From Arachidicoccus ginsenosidivorans (GTDB taxonomy: Bacteria; Bacteroidota; Bacteroidia; Chitinophagales; Chitinophagaceae), in contig NZ_CP042434.1 of assembly GCF_007971385.1 (NCBI RefSeq), positions 1,550,001 through 1,614,000 of the forward strand: a DNA stretch of 64,000 bases. The letters are read 5' to 3'. The notes under the pieces are model-generated. The model was not told where the DNA came from. It made no database searches and was given only the letters and a program-made list of their open reading frames with translations. Below are positions 36,860 to 45,073 of the stretch, piece after piece. Made by a program: the position numbers and the translations under genes. Every line of letters begins with the position of its first letter. Position 1 is the first letter of the stretch.

Positions 36860-37002
36860 AGAAGTTACGTTACATGTTACTTAAAAATAATGCGATCTCA
36901 GCCACACCATTATTAATGCCGCTGCTATACCATTAGGACTCATCCCTCACCTACCTAATTATCCAAACGACTACCTGTATAAAATCCTTAAAACCAGCCA
37001 AA

Positions 37003-38475
37003 TCAGCTTTTTGCTGCGGCCTGCGCCTTCAATGCACGTTTTCCCCGGATCGTTGCCCTCACCTTTTTAAAGAATCTAAAATAGGCCTCATTATTGAAGA
37101 GTTGAGAATCACGCATCGCTTTAATCGTCAAAAATAACCCAATAGGAAATAACACAAAGGAAGAGAGCCACATACCCGTAAAACAAGAAACCACTCCTTG
37201 TTTCGCCAAGCGTTCGCCGATGGTATTGAGTAGATAAAACAAGACAAAAAAGATGATAGAGAAAACCAAAGGTGATCCCAAACCACCTTTACGGATAATA
37301 GACCCCAGAGGCGCCCCAATCATAAAAAGCAAAATACAGGCAACCGATAAGGTAAACTTACGATACATCTCTATATAATGGGACCGGATACTGTTTTCCA
37401 GATCAGAAAAATCTTTAGCGACAATTTCTATATTATTAGCTGCAGTACTCAGTTGACTCAGTGTGCTGGGGATCGCAATACGTTTGATGGAATCTGATAA
37501 AGTGCCCAAATAAACCTGCTCAGGTTCTTTAGACTTTACCGCAGCTACCCTTACCTGCGCGGCAGACCATGCGCTGTCCCGATATTTGGCGGTCGCAAAA
37601 TAAGGACGCATCATAATCCGGGTCCGTCTCTGATAGCCCTTTTCCATCCCTTCCAGTGAGTCAATGGCCGGCACCAATTGACGGTAGGTCAACATACGGG
37701 GATTGTATTTAAATGAGCTTTCGTCTGTTTTATTGAGTTTAAAACTAGACATATCAAAGCGCTTCTTATACGTATCAAAGGACATTCTGACAAACTGGGT
37801 ATTGGTCCCATAACGGGGGCCAGATTCTTCATAATGGTGACCGTCCTTTAGGGTAAATTCCATGGTCAGTTTATCCGGGCTCATTTCCATGGTGCCTGCT
37901 TTGGCGGTTAAAAGGTTATCCTGGATATCATGGTTTTTCTCAAAAATAACCACGTCACCAATATGTTTGCTGTCTTTGTCTTTCTTACCCACCCGTATCA
38001 CATAGCCTTCAATTTTATCATAAAAACTACCGACCTTAATGTTCAGCGCCGGCTTAGAAGATATAATATCAAACATCAACCGGTCTTTTTTAAGATTGAC
38101 TACCGGAATAATATTATTGGCAAAAAGGTAAGCCACGCCACTTAATACAATCGCCACAACTAATAGTGGGCGCATAAACCGCTCCAGAGAGATGCCCGCG
38201 GATTTAATCGCAACCAGCTCAAAGGATTCTCCCAGCTTGCCGAATGTCATAATAGAGGATAGCAACAGCGATAGAGGCAATGCCATCGGCACAATGGTTG
38301 CCGTAATGAAGCCAATAAGTTTCATTACGACCAAAAAATCCAGGCCCTTACCCACCAGATCGTCGATCCATAGCCAAAATACCTGCATCACCAATACAAA
38401 ATTGGCGATCAGAAAGGTGGCGATAAAAGGACCGACAAAGGACCTGATAATGAGTTTGTCTAGCTTTTTTATCAT
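37003..38475 (-). CDS. LptF/LptG family permease
   Basis: The protein has 490 residues from MIKKLDKLIIRSFVGPFIAT. An in-frame ATG upstream at 38523 would extend it, but a minus-strand TATTTTTG promoter element (38506-38513) lies inside that extension, so 38475 is preferred. The fold is six transmembrane helices (three N-terminal, three C-terminal) around a periplasmic beta-jellyroll of about 250 residues (DRLMFDIISSKPALNIKVGS). It is part of the LptB2FG exporter that extracts LPS from the inner membrane. Its partners are not in the window. Confidence 0.9.
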   Translation of the reverse strand: MIKKLDKLIIRSFVGPFIATFLIANFVLVMQVFWLWIDDLVGKGLDFLVVMKLIGFITATIVPMALPLSLLLSSIMTFGKLGESFELVAIKSAGISLERFMRPLLVVAIVLSGVAYLFANNIIPVVNLKKDRLMFDIISSKPALNIKVGSFYDKIEGYVIRVGKKDKDSKHIGDVVIFEKNHDIQDNLLTAKAGTMEMSPDKLTMEFTLKDGHHYEESGPRYGTNTQFVRMSFDTYKKRFDMSSFKLNKTDESSFKYNPRMLTYRQLVPAIDSLEGMEKGYQRRTRIMMRPYFATAKYRDSAWSAAQVRVAAVKSKEPEQVYLGTLSDSIKRIAIPSTLSQLSTAANNIEIVAKDFSDLENSIRSHYIEMYRKFTLSVACILLFMIGAPLGSIIRKGGLGSPLVFSIIFFVLFYLLNTIGERLAKQGVVSCFTGMWLSSFVLFPIGLFLTIKAMRDSQLFNNEAYFRFFKKVRATIRGKRALKAQAAAKS

Positions 38476-38505
38476 GAATCTACGCTGGATATGCTTTACA
38501 GTGGT

Positions 38506-38513
38506 CAAAAATA
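38506..38513 (-). promoter_or_regulatory. -7 element of the LptF/G permease
   Basis: On the minus strand this reads TATTTTTG (TAnnTTTG). It lies about 30 nt upstream of the preferred ATG at 38475 and inside the longer alternative frame, which argues for the shorter protein. Confidence 0.45.
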
Positions 38514-38584
38514 CGCAAAGCAAACCGTGAATCTTGAAAATTATCCAAAATTTGACAAATAGCGAGTGAAGTTTATCGACAAAA

Positions 38585-38606
38585 AAACCTGCTTCACAGC
38601 AGGTTT
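38585..38606 (-). terminator. Rho-independent terminator after the START-like gene
   Basis: AAACCTGCT and AGCAGGTTT form a 9-bp stem with a 4-nt loop. On the minus strand it is followed by a T run. It lies 20 bp beyond the stop of the START-like gene. Confidence 0.8.
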
Positions 38607-38626
38607 TAATGAGCTTTAGATAAGTA

Positions 38627-39010
38627 TTAGCTGCCCAGTCTGTGAAAAAGCTCCTTTACCTGGTGCTCCCACATCATGGACTCATCTTTAATATCATTTT
38701 TTTCTGCAAAAGCACTCACAGTCAGGATCGTCTGATTAGACACTTCCGCAGTATCGATTTTAAATTCAAAATATTCTTTTGGATCCTCATGCAACCAGCT
38801 ATATCTGATGCAGACATTTTCTTCCGTGGAGACGACTTTAGCCTTCTCTGGCTTGCCACCTCCCCAGGTAAAACTAAAAACACCGTCACGCTGATCCACC
38901 AGATCAGCAAACCATTCCTGTAACCCGGCAGGCGTAGCCAAAAAACTATACAAGATATTTGGAGAGCAACGAACCGGAAATTCTATTGAATATAATTGCC
39001 TCTTTGCCAT
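38627..39010 (-). CDS. START-like domain protein (SRPBCC/AHSA1-type fold)
   Basis: The 127-residue protein begins MAKRQLYSIEFPVRCSPNIL and has the helix-grip features LATPAGLQEWFADLVDQRDG, FSFTWGGGKPEKAKVV and YFEFKIDTAEVSNQTILTV, with a C-terminal helix (MMWEHQVKELFHRLG). It fits the Bacteroidota START-like family (PF19569-type). Members of this fold bind small hydrophobic ligands or chaperone clients; no function is established for this group. It is a single-gene unit. Confidence 0.85.
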   Translation of the reverse strand: MAKRQLYSIEFPVRCSPNILYSFLATPAGLQEWFADLVDQRDGVFSFTWGGGKPEKAKVVSTEENVCIRYSWLHEDPKEYFEFKIDTAEVSNQTILTVSAFAEKNDIKDESMMWEHQVKELFHRLGS

Positions 39011-39455
39011 TACGATAAACTTTACATGAACAATGATGGTTGCAATAATAAAAAATAAATGACCAAATCAGCTACTTTTTAAAATTATTATCCAATTTTT
39101 TTTAACACTATTTCTAAATACATTAATTATCAACTTGTTATCTCAACTTTTAATTAAGAATCCCCCAGGCCTTTATGCCTCATTGGTAAGGTCCTGTTGC
39201 AATCAGGCCAGAAAAGACAAAAAAATGAAAAAAAATAATATCTGTTAACAATTCAAAAATTCTTCAACATTAATTATCTTGTGCCAGATGGCCATAAACA
39301 ATTGGCGGCCCAATATCAAATACGCACATCCACATTAGCCACCTGTTTAATAATAGGAAGCGGCTGTTGAATGGGTTCCGCTAAAAACGTTAAATAAATA
39401 TTTTTTGCACTATATTTACCCCAAAAGGGCACCGGGTAGCGACAAACAAGTATCA
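39011..39455. other. Gene-free divergent region between the START-like and GH3 genes
   Basis: The stretch is AT-rich with no recognisable gene. TATATTTA at 39411-39418 resembles a -7 element for the GH3 gene, with A in place of the final G; no matching -33 is seen. No repeat or RNA element is recognised. Confidence 0.35.
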
Positions 39456-40982
39456 ATGAAAATTTTCAGTCCGACCATATCACGACTAGCAAGACTCAGA
39501 CATTGGCGCATTGAGGAATGGATGGCACACCCGATTGATATCCAACGTGAAGTATTACAGGACCTGGTAACTCATGGTCAAAATACTTCATTTGGCAGAA
39601 AATATGGCTTTCATCAGCTATTTGGAACCCGGCAATTTAAAGCAGCCGTTCCTATTCATGAATACCCGGATATCAAACCCTATATTGACCGCATCATGCT
39701 GGGGGAAGAAAATGTACTATGGAATACACCCGTTAGCTGGTTTGCCAAGTCAAGTGGCACGACCAGTGATAAAAGCAAATTCATCCCTATCACCGCAGAG
39801 AGTCTGGAGAATTGCCATTATCAGGCAGCCAAAGACGTACTGACCCTGCATTATCATAACAAACCTGACAGTGATTTACTTACAGGTAAAGGGCTGGTCA
39901 TTGGCGGCAGCCATCAAGTCAGTCAGCTTAATGAAGAGATATTCTATGGTGATCTTAGTGCGGTGCTCTTACAAAACACGCCTTTTTGGGGTCAATGGCT
40001 CCGAACACCGGAACTCTCCATTGCACTGATGGATGAGTGGGAGGCTAAACTGGAAGCCCTGGCCGCGTCCACCATCAAAGAGGATGTTACCTCCATTTCT
40101 GGTGTCCCTACCTGGACACTTATTTTGCTCAAAAGAATTCTGGAGATTACGGGCAAATCTTCCATAAAAGAGGTCTGGCCGAATCTGGAACTTTATATGC
40201 ACGGAGGGGTGGCCTTCACCCCTTACCGCCAGCAATTCCAACAACTTTTGGGCGACAAGGTCTCCTACCTGGAAATGTATAATGCCAGTGAGGGCTTTTT
40301 TGCGGTGCAGGATATCCCGGGGGGCGATGGCATGCTGCTTTTGCTCAACCATGGCATTTTCTATGAATTTATGCCCATCGAAGAATACGGCAAAGCTGCA
40401 CCCCAAACCATTGGACTTAAAGATGTCGTAATGCATAAAAACTATGCCCCGGTCATTTCTACCAACGGCGGATTATGGCGTTATTTATTAGGCGATACCA
40501 TACAGTTTACGTCTTTATTCCCTTTCAGAATAAAGGTCAGTGGCAGGATCCGACATTTTATCAACGCCTTCGGCGAAGAATTAATTATAGATAACGCAGA
40601 TCAGGCTATTGATTATGCCTGCCGCAAACTCCATTGTCAGGTATCAGAGTATACGGCAGCACCCATTTATTTTAGTCAAAGCGCCAACGGCGCCCATGAA
40701 TGGTTGATAGAATTTGAAAAGGAACCTGCCGACATGGCGCTCTTTACAAAAGTGCTGGATGGCAGATTACAACAACTCAATAGTGATTATGAGGCCAAAA
40801 GACATAAGGGCATCGCGCTGAGCGAACCGGTCATTCGCTCCGTTCCTCAGCGTACCTTTAATAGATGGCTTAAAAGCATCAACAAACTGGGTGGCCAGCA
40901 CAAAGTACCCCGGCTGAGCAATGATAGAAAATATATTGAGCAGATCAACGCCCTTTTGGCCACAGATACCACGCTGGTTTAA
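39456..40982 (+). CDS. GH3 auxin-responsive-promoter family protein (acyl-adenylating)
   Basis: The protein has 508 residues from MKIFSPTISRLARLRHWRIE; an upstream ATG at 39405 lies before the likely promoter. The adenylate-forming phosphate-binding motif is KSSGTTSDKSKFIPI near 105-120. The middle segment EMYNASEGFFAVQDIPGG and C-terminal KVSGRIRHFINAFGEELII match the GH3 family. Plant GH3 enzymes ligate amino acids to jasmonate or auxin; bacterial homologues are common in Bacteroidota, with unknown substrates. A small membrane protein gene follows 34 bp later. Confidence 0.88.
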   Translation: MKIFSPTISRLARLRHWRIEEWMAHPIDIQREVLQDLVTHGQNTSFGRKYGFHQLFGTRQFKAAVPIHEYPDIKPYIDRIMLGEENVLWNTPVSWFAKSSGTTSDKSKFIPITAESLENCHYQAAKDVLTLHYHNKPDSDLLTGKGLVIGGSHQVSQLNEEIFYGDLSAVLLQNTPFWGQWLRTPELSIALMDEWEAKLEALAASTIKEDVTSISGVPTWTLILLKRILEITGKSSIKEVWPNLELYMHGGVAFTPYRQQFQQLLGDKVSYLEMYNASEGFFAVQDIPGGDGMLLLLNHGIFYEFMPIEEYGKAAPQTIGLKDVVMHKNYAPVISTNGGLWRYLLGDTIQFTSLFPFRIKVSGRIRHFINAFGEELIIDNADQAIDYACRKLHCQVSEYTAAPIYFSQSANGAHEWLIEFEKEPADMALFTKVLDGRLQQLNSDYEAKRHKGIALSEPVIRSVPQRTFNRWLKSINKLGGQHKVPRLSNDRKYIEQINALLATDTTLV

Positions 40983-41016
40983 ACCAGGGTGTGCTCCAAT
41001 AAGATTAAAATAAATA

Positions 41017-41280
41017 ATGAAAAAGAGTAAAATTAAACACAGTCTCACAAATAACAGGACAAAAGATCCCAGAGAGAATAAATACCAGATCGGTATTATC
41101 GTTGCCATCATTTTTATGTTGATTTATGGTTATTCGTTGTATTTAGCAGTCAGACTTCATCATACCACTAAAATTTACATCAATGGAGCCATACTTTTCG
41201 GTTGGTTTCTTTTATGTCTGTATTGGTTAAGACAATTAGGACTGCTACATAAGCAAAACGAGCAAAATAAAGAAAGCTGA
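41017..41280 (+). CDS. Small membrane protein, two transmembrane helices
   Basis: The 87-residue protein has a basic N-terminus (KKSKIKHSLTNNRTKD), a helix near 25-45 (IGIIVAIIFMLIYGYSLYLA), a short loop, and a second helix near 56-73 (INGAILFGWFLLCLYWL), ending in a charged tail. I do not recognise a family. It is 34 bp after the GH3 gene on the same strand, so it is probably cotranscribed. Confidence 0.65.
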   Translation: MKKSKIKHSLTNNRTKDPRENKYQIGIIVAIIFMLIYGYSLYLAVRLHHTTKIYINGAILFGWFLLCLYWLRQLGLLHKQNEQNKES

Positions 41281-41455
41281 TAAGATCCCCTAAGTCCTTA
41301 AATCCAAATAAGATAGATATAGATTTACCAGGGAGCTTTATTTATAACCAGACAGTTCCCGTTTGTTTTTAAGCGTATTTAACCTCTTATCCTTAATTTT
41401 GACCGAAAATTTAAACCTTATTAATTAATAAAATTAAATATAACCATCTCCTTTC

Positions 41456-42211
41456 ATGAGTTTATTAAAAGATAAAGTAGCCATTATAACAGGCGCTGCC
41501 CGTGGTATAGGCCAGGCCATTGCCCTAAAATTTGCAGAGCAAGGCGCTCATATTGCCTTTACCTATGTTAGTGACAGCAGCAAGGAAAATGCAGAGACAT
41601 TGACTGAGCAGTTAAAAGCCTACGGTGTTCAGGCAAAAGCATGGCAAAGCAATGCAGCCGATTATGCTGCAGCAGAAAGTTTTGTTACCCAGGTCGTGGA
41701 AACTTTTGGCAAAGTAGATATTTGTGTCAACAATGCAGGCATCAGCAAAGATAATCTACTGCTTAGACTAACACCGGATCAGTGGCAATCTGTGATAGAT
41801 ACCAACCTGAATAGCATATACAATATAACCAAGCAGGTGATTCGCCCTATGATGAAGGCAAAATCCGGCTCCATTATTAATATGAGCTCCGTGGTAGGCA
41901 TGTCCGGCAATGCCGGACAGAGTAGCTATGCAGCCTCTAAAGCAGGTATTATCGGCTTTACGAAGTCCATAGCGCAGGAGTTGGGCAGCAGAAACATCCG
42001 CTGTAATGCCATTGCACCTGGATTTATTGAAACAGATATGACCCATTATCTTAAAGATAATCCGGCCGGAGAGGCCTATTTGAAAAGCATACCACTCGGG
42101 CGCTTTGGTAAGGCAGAAGAAATTGCCAATACCGCCTTATTTCTTGGTTCGGAGCTTAGCTCGTATATTAGTGGCCAAGTGATCAGTGCCTGTGGCGGGA
42201 TGCATATGTAG
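41456..42211 (+). CDS. fabG: 3-oxoacyl-[acyl-carrier-protein] reductase
   Basis: The 251-residue short-chain dehydrogenase has the NADPH-binding GAARGIGQAIA near 12-22, NNAGIS, the catalytic Ser in NMSSVVGMSGNAGQ, YAASKAG (Tyr/Lys pair), and the C-terminal ISGQVISACGGMHM. It reduces 3-oxoacyl-ACP in fatty acid elongation. It is a single gene closed by a clear terminator at 42221-42247. Confidence 0.93.
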   Translation: MSLLKDKVAIITGAARGIGQAIALKFAEQGAHIAFTYVSDSSKENAETLTEQLKAYGVQAKAWQSNAADYAAAESFVTQVVETFGKVDICVNNAGISKDNLLLRLTPDQWQSVIDTNLNSIYNITKQVIRPMMKAKSGSIINMSSVVGMSGNAGQSSYAASKAGIIGFTKSIAQELGSRNIRCNAIAPGFIETDMTHYLKDNPAGEAYLKSIPLGRFGKAEEIANTALFLGSELSSYISGQVISACGGMHM

Positions 42212-42220
42212 CATTTTATT

Positions 42221-42247
42221 AAAATCGGGCAATGCCCGATTTTTTTT
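42221..42247 (+). terminator. Rho-independent terminator of fabG
   Basis: AAATCGGGC and GCCCGATTT pair around a 3-nt loop (AAT), followed by a T tract. It starts 10 bp after the fabG stop. Confidence 0.9.
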
Positions 42248-42572
42248 GTCCAATATGTGGACCTTTAACAATCACATCCTTAACTGAGCTTGCGATATGA
42301 GAGGTCAAGTTATTGAGGATAAACTTTTGTATCCGTGCGGATTTCCTATGGGAGGTAAATTCAATTTGATATTGATTTTCCATAAGTACCCCACTCAATC
42401 TGATCGGATAAATTAAAATGGAAGATTAGCAACTATTGCAAGACATAGAGGTTCATTTCTAGCTCAAATCAACTGATGTCTTTTAGTTCAGGCTTGACTG
42501 CCTCCCATTTTAGCAATACAATAATTCTTTTTGGTGTACGTATGATTCTATTTTGCTTGGCACAACATTATA
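42248..42572. other. Gene-free convergent region between fabG and the LysR gene
   Basis: No open frame, RNA gene or strong hairpin is recognised beyond the fabG terminator. It separates two genes that end toward each other. Confidence 0.4.
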
Positions 42573-43499
42573 CTAATAATAGTCTACTATCCAATTGAAC
42601 TTTTCTTTGATGATCTTCTCCTTTGCCTGTCTTATATATTCTAGATAAGCTTGAGCTGTAGGAGAAAGTTTTTTAGATTTAAGCCAAATTAGTCGCCAAC
42701 TAGTGGTAATAGGCAATCCATTAATAGGAATGATCTGAAGTTCCTCATTGCTCAATTCATATTTTAGCCCAATCACTGGCATTATGGAATATCCAATGCC
42801 TGCCATAACCGCCTGTTTAACCGCCTCGTTTGTTGCCAGTTGAATCCGCTTATGTACCGGTAATTTATTTTTTGCAATAAATTCTTTCATTGCATCACGG
42901 GTAGCAGAGCCCTCCTCCCTAAATATCAACTGCATCGATTCAAATAAGTCCTTATTTGAATTATTGCTTTTTATTTTATTTGATTTTTTCCCAATTAAAA
43001 ATAAACGATTGGGGAGCAGTATTTCCTGCTCGATATGCAGTTTTTTCGGCAATACGGAAACAAGGGCAAAATCCACCTCGTTCCGTTCCAGGCTTTCAAC
43101 TACACGCACTTTATTGGTAACGTCTATTCTCAAATCGACCCCTTTATGTCGCTCCATAAAACCTGAAAGAAAACTAGGCAAGACATACTGACCCGTTGAA
43201 ACAGAACAAATATTGAGCCTTCCTGAAAGTTCTCCTTTGAAAGCAGAGGTTTTATAATTCAATGCATCTACCTCATTTAATATTTTTTCTACTGAATTGG
43301 CCACCTGATATCCAAAATCAGTTACAAATAATTTTCTGCTCACCACCTCAGTTAAGGGAATAGAGAATTGATTTTGAAAGTTTTTCAATTGGATAGAAAC
43401 GGCTGGCTGTGTCATATAAAGTTCTTCCGCAGTCTTTGTAATACTTTGATTTTGTACGATCTTTAAAAAAATCTGGAGTTGATTCAGCGTGTATTCCAT
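42573..43499 (-). CDS. LysR-family transcriptional regulator (CbbR-like)
   Basis: The 308-residue protein has an N-terminal winged helix-turn-helix (LNQLQIFLKIVQNQSITKTA, TQPAVSIQLKNFQNQF), then a periplasmic-binding-protein-type effector domain from about residue 90 (LNICSVSTGQYVLPSFLSGF; FREEGSATRDAMKEFI). The closest family look is CbbR, which senses metabolites in carbon fixation. It is divergent from dabB-dabA across 135 bp, the classic layout for a LysR protein controlling its neighbour. A TATATTTG -7 element lies at 43525-43532 on its strand. Confidence 0.88.
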   Translation of the reverse strand: MEYTLNQLQIFLKIVQNQSITKTAEELYMTQPAVSIQLKNFQNQFSIPLTEVVSRKLFVTDFGYQVANSVEKILNEVDALNYKTSAFKGELSGRLNICSVSTGQYVLPSFLSGFMERHKGVDLRIDVTNKVRVVESLERNEVDFALVSVLPKKLHIEQEILLPNRLFLIGKKSNKIKSNNSNKDLFESMQLIFREEGSATRDAMKEFIAKNKLPVHKRIQLATNEAVKQAVMAGIGYSIMPVIGLKYELSNEELQIIPINGLPITTSWRLIWLKSKKLSPTAQAYLEYIRQAKEKIIKEKFNWIVDYY

Positions 43500-43524
43500 A
43501 AATTAAATTAATGTATTTCATAGC

Positions 43525-43532
43525 AAATATAA
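43525..43532 (-). promoter_or_regulatory. -7 element of the LysR gene
   Basis: On the minus strand this reads TATATTTG (TAnnTTTG), 25 nt before the LysR ATG. It lies within the 135-bp divergent region that probably also holds the regulator's binding site. Confidence 0.45.
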
Positions 43533-43634
43533 ATAGATTTTATTAAAAAGTTTTCTCTTACTTTGCCGGGATGAAAAGCTAGATCCGCTTAACTATAATG
43601 AATCTGAATGATATATAATAACAATAATTAGTTT

Positions 43635-45073
43635 ATGAATGACAATAACCCTCGTCCCAGTGTACTATTTAAATCTGTGACGTACTTGCTGTGGGGCGCA
43701 TTCTTCTTTTGTTTGTGCCTAATAGCTATCTTTTATAAAACCAAACCACAATGGAATTTTGAGGGCATTTTCCGTATAAATAGCCTAACCTTAATCATTT
43801 GGGCCACGGTAACTTTTTTTAGCGCTGTTGTAAGCACATTTGCACAGAAATATTTAATAGGTTTTAGCTATTATAATCGATTTATCGGACTGAGTCTTGG
43901 TTTCACCATTTCGGTTTCCCTGTTGGTCTTTGCAGACCACATTGCCATATTTTTGCTAGCTTGGTTTGGCATGGGACTTTTTATGTCTAGATTAATAGGC
44001 ATTAATAACAAATGGGGAGAAGCTCGGGAGGCCGCCAGATATTGCCAATGGCATTTTACTTGCAGTGGCTTGTCACTTACAGCCGGTATTTTGCTGCTTT
44101 GCTTTAATACCCATCAATATACCCTCACGCACCTTCAGGGACAATTGCATAATCTATCCTTTCCTATTGTACTTACTGCAGCCTTATGCATAATCCTTGC
44201 AGCCGCCATCCAATCCGCGATGTTTCCCTTTCACCGTTGGCTCCTTTCAGCGATGACCTCTCCCACACCGGCTTCCGCATTGATGCATGCTGGCTTTGTC
44301 AACAGCGCCGGGATATTATTAACCTTGTTAGCACCGTTGTTTTACTTATCTGACACAATGACTTTGCTTATCATTATTGGAGGCATTACAGCCATTATAG
44401 CCCAGTTTGCCAAGTTAATTCAGGTCAATATCAAACAAAAACTAGGATGTTCGACGATAGCACAAATGGCCTTTATGATTATGCAATGTGGTCTGGGCTT
44501 TTTCAATGCCGCCGTAGTCCATTTAATTTTGCATGGTTTTTATAAAGCTTATTTATTTTATCCTCCGGTGAAGAAATCGAACACATTTCTCCCAATAAGC
44601 GTCATCACGGTTCCCTAAATTATGCAGAAGCAATACTGGTATGCTTCCTAGGGTTATTGGGAGCAGTATTTTTTGCCTGGATGACAAATAAAGGTCTCAA
44701 ATTAGACGGAGGCATATTTTTGACCCTCATCGTTGCCATCACAGTCGGTCAGGCAATGGACAACATTTTAACACGCCAGGAACTTTCCGTGGTAAAAAAA
44801 GCCATTATCGGCCCCATCGTTTTTTTTATAAGCATTGGCCTATATGCCCTTATGTATAATAGTGCAACAAAGTTTATGGTGGATATGCCGATGATTGACC
44901 ATCCGGAACCATTGTCCGTGTTACAAATCGTATTTGGCGTAATTTTTCTTATCGGCTTTTTTATAATGAAGCTAGGCATATACGAAGGGTTCCCATGGCT
45001 ATATGTAAAATTAGTCAATGACTCTCAGCCCTTTAAAAAAACGGTGTTACGCTATAAAAAAACTTTAAAATGA
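43635..45073 (+). CDS. dabB: DabB, NDH-1-like proton-translocating subunit of the inorganic carbon uptake complex (frameshifted)
   Basis: Many transmembrane helices of the Proton_antipo_M (NuoL/MrpA-like) type are seen, with MFPFHRWLLSAMTSPTPASA, LMHAGFVNSAGI and HLILHGFYKAYLF. The frame then breaks at 44618. One base off, it continues as SSGEEIEHISPNKRHHGSLN and on through three more helices to the stop at 45073. Adding one T to the TTTT run (44556-44559) restores 479 residues reading AYLFLSSGEE. DabB couples cation flow to DabA in the membrane. Its stop overlaps the dabA start (ATGA), so translation is probably coupled. The break is probably a sequence error. Confidence 0.88.
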
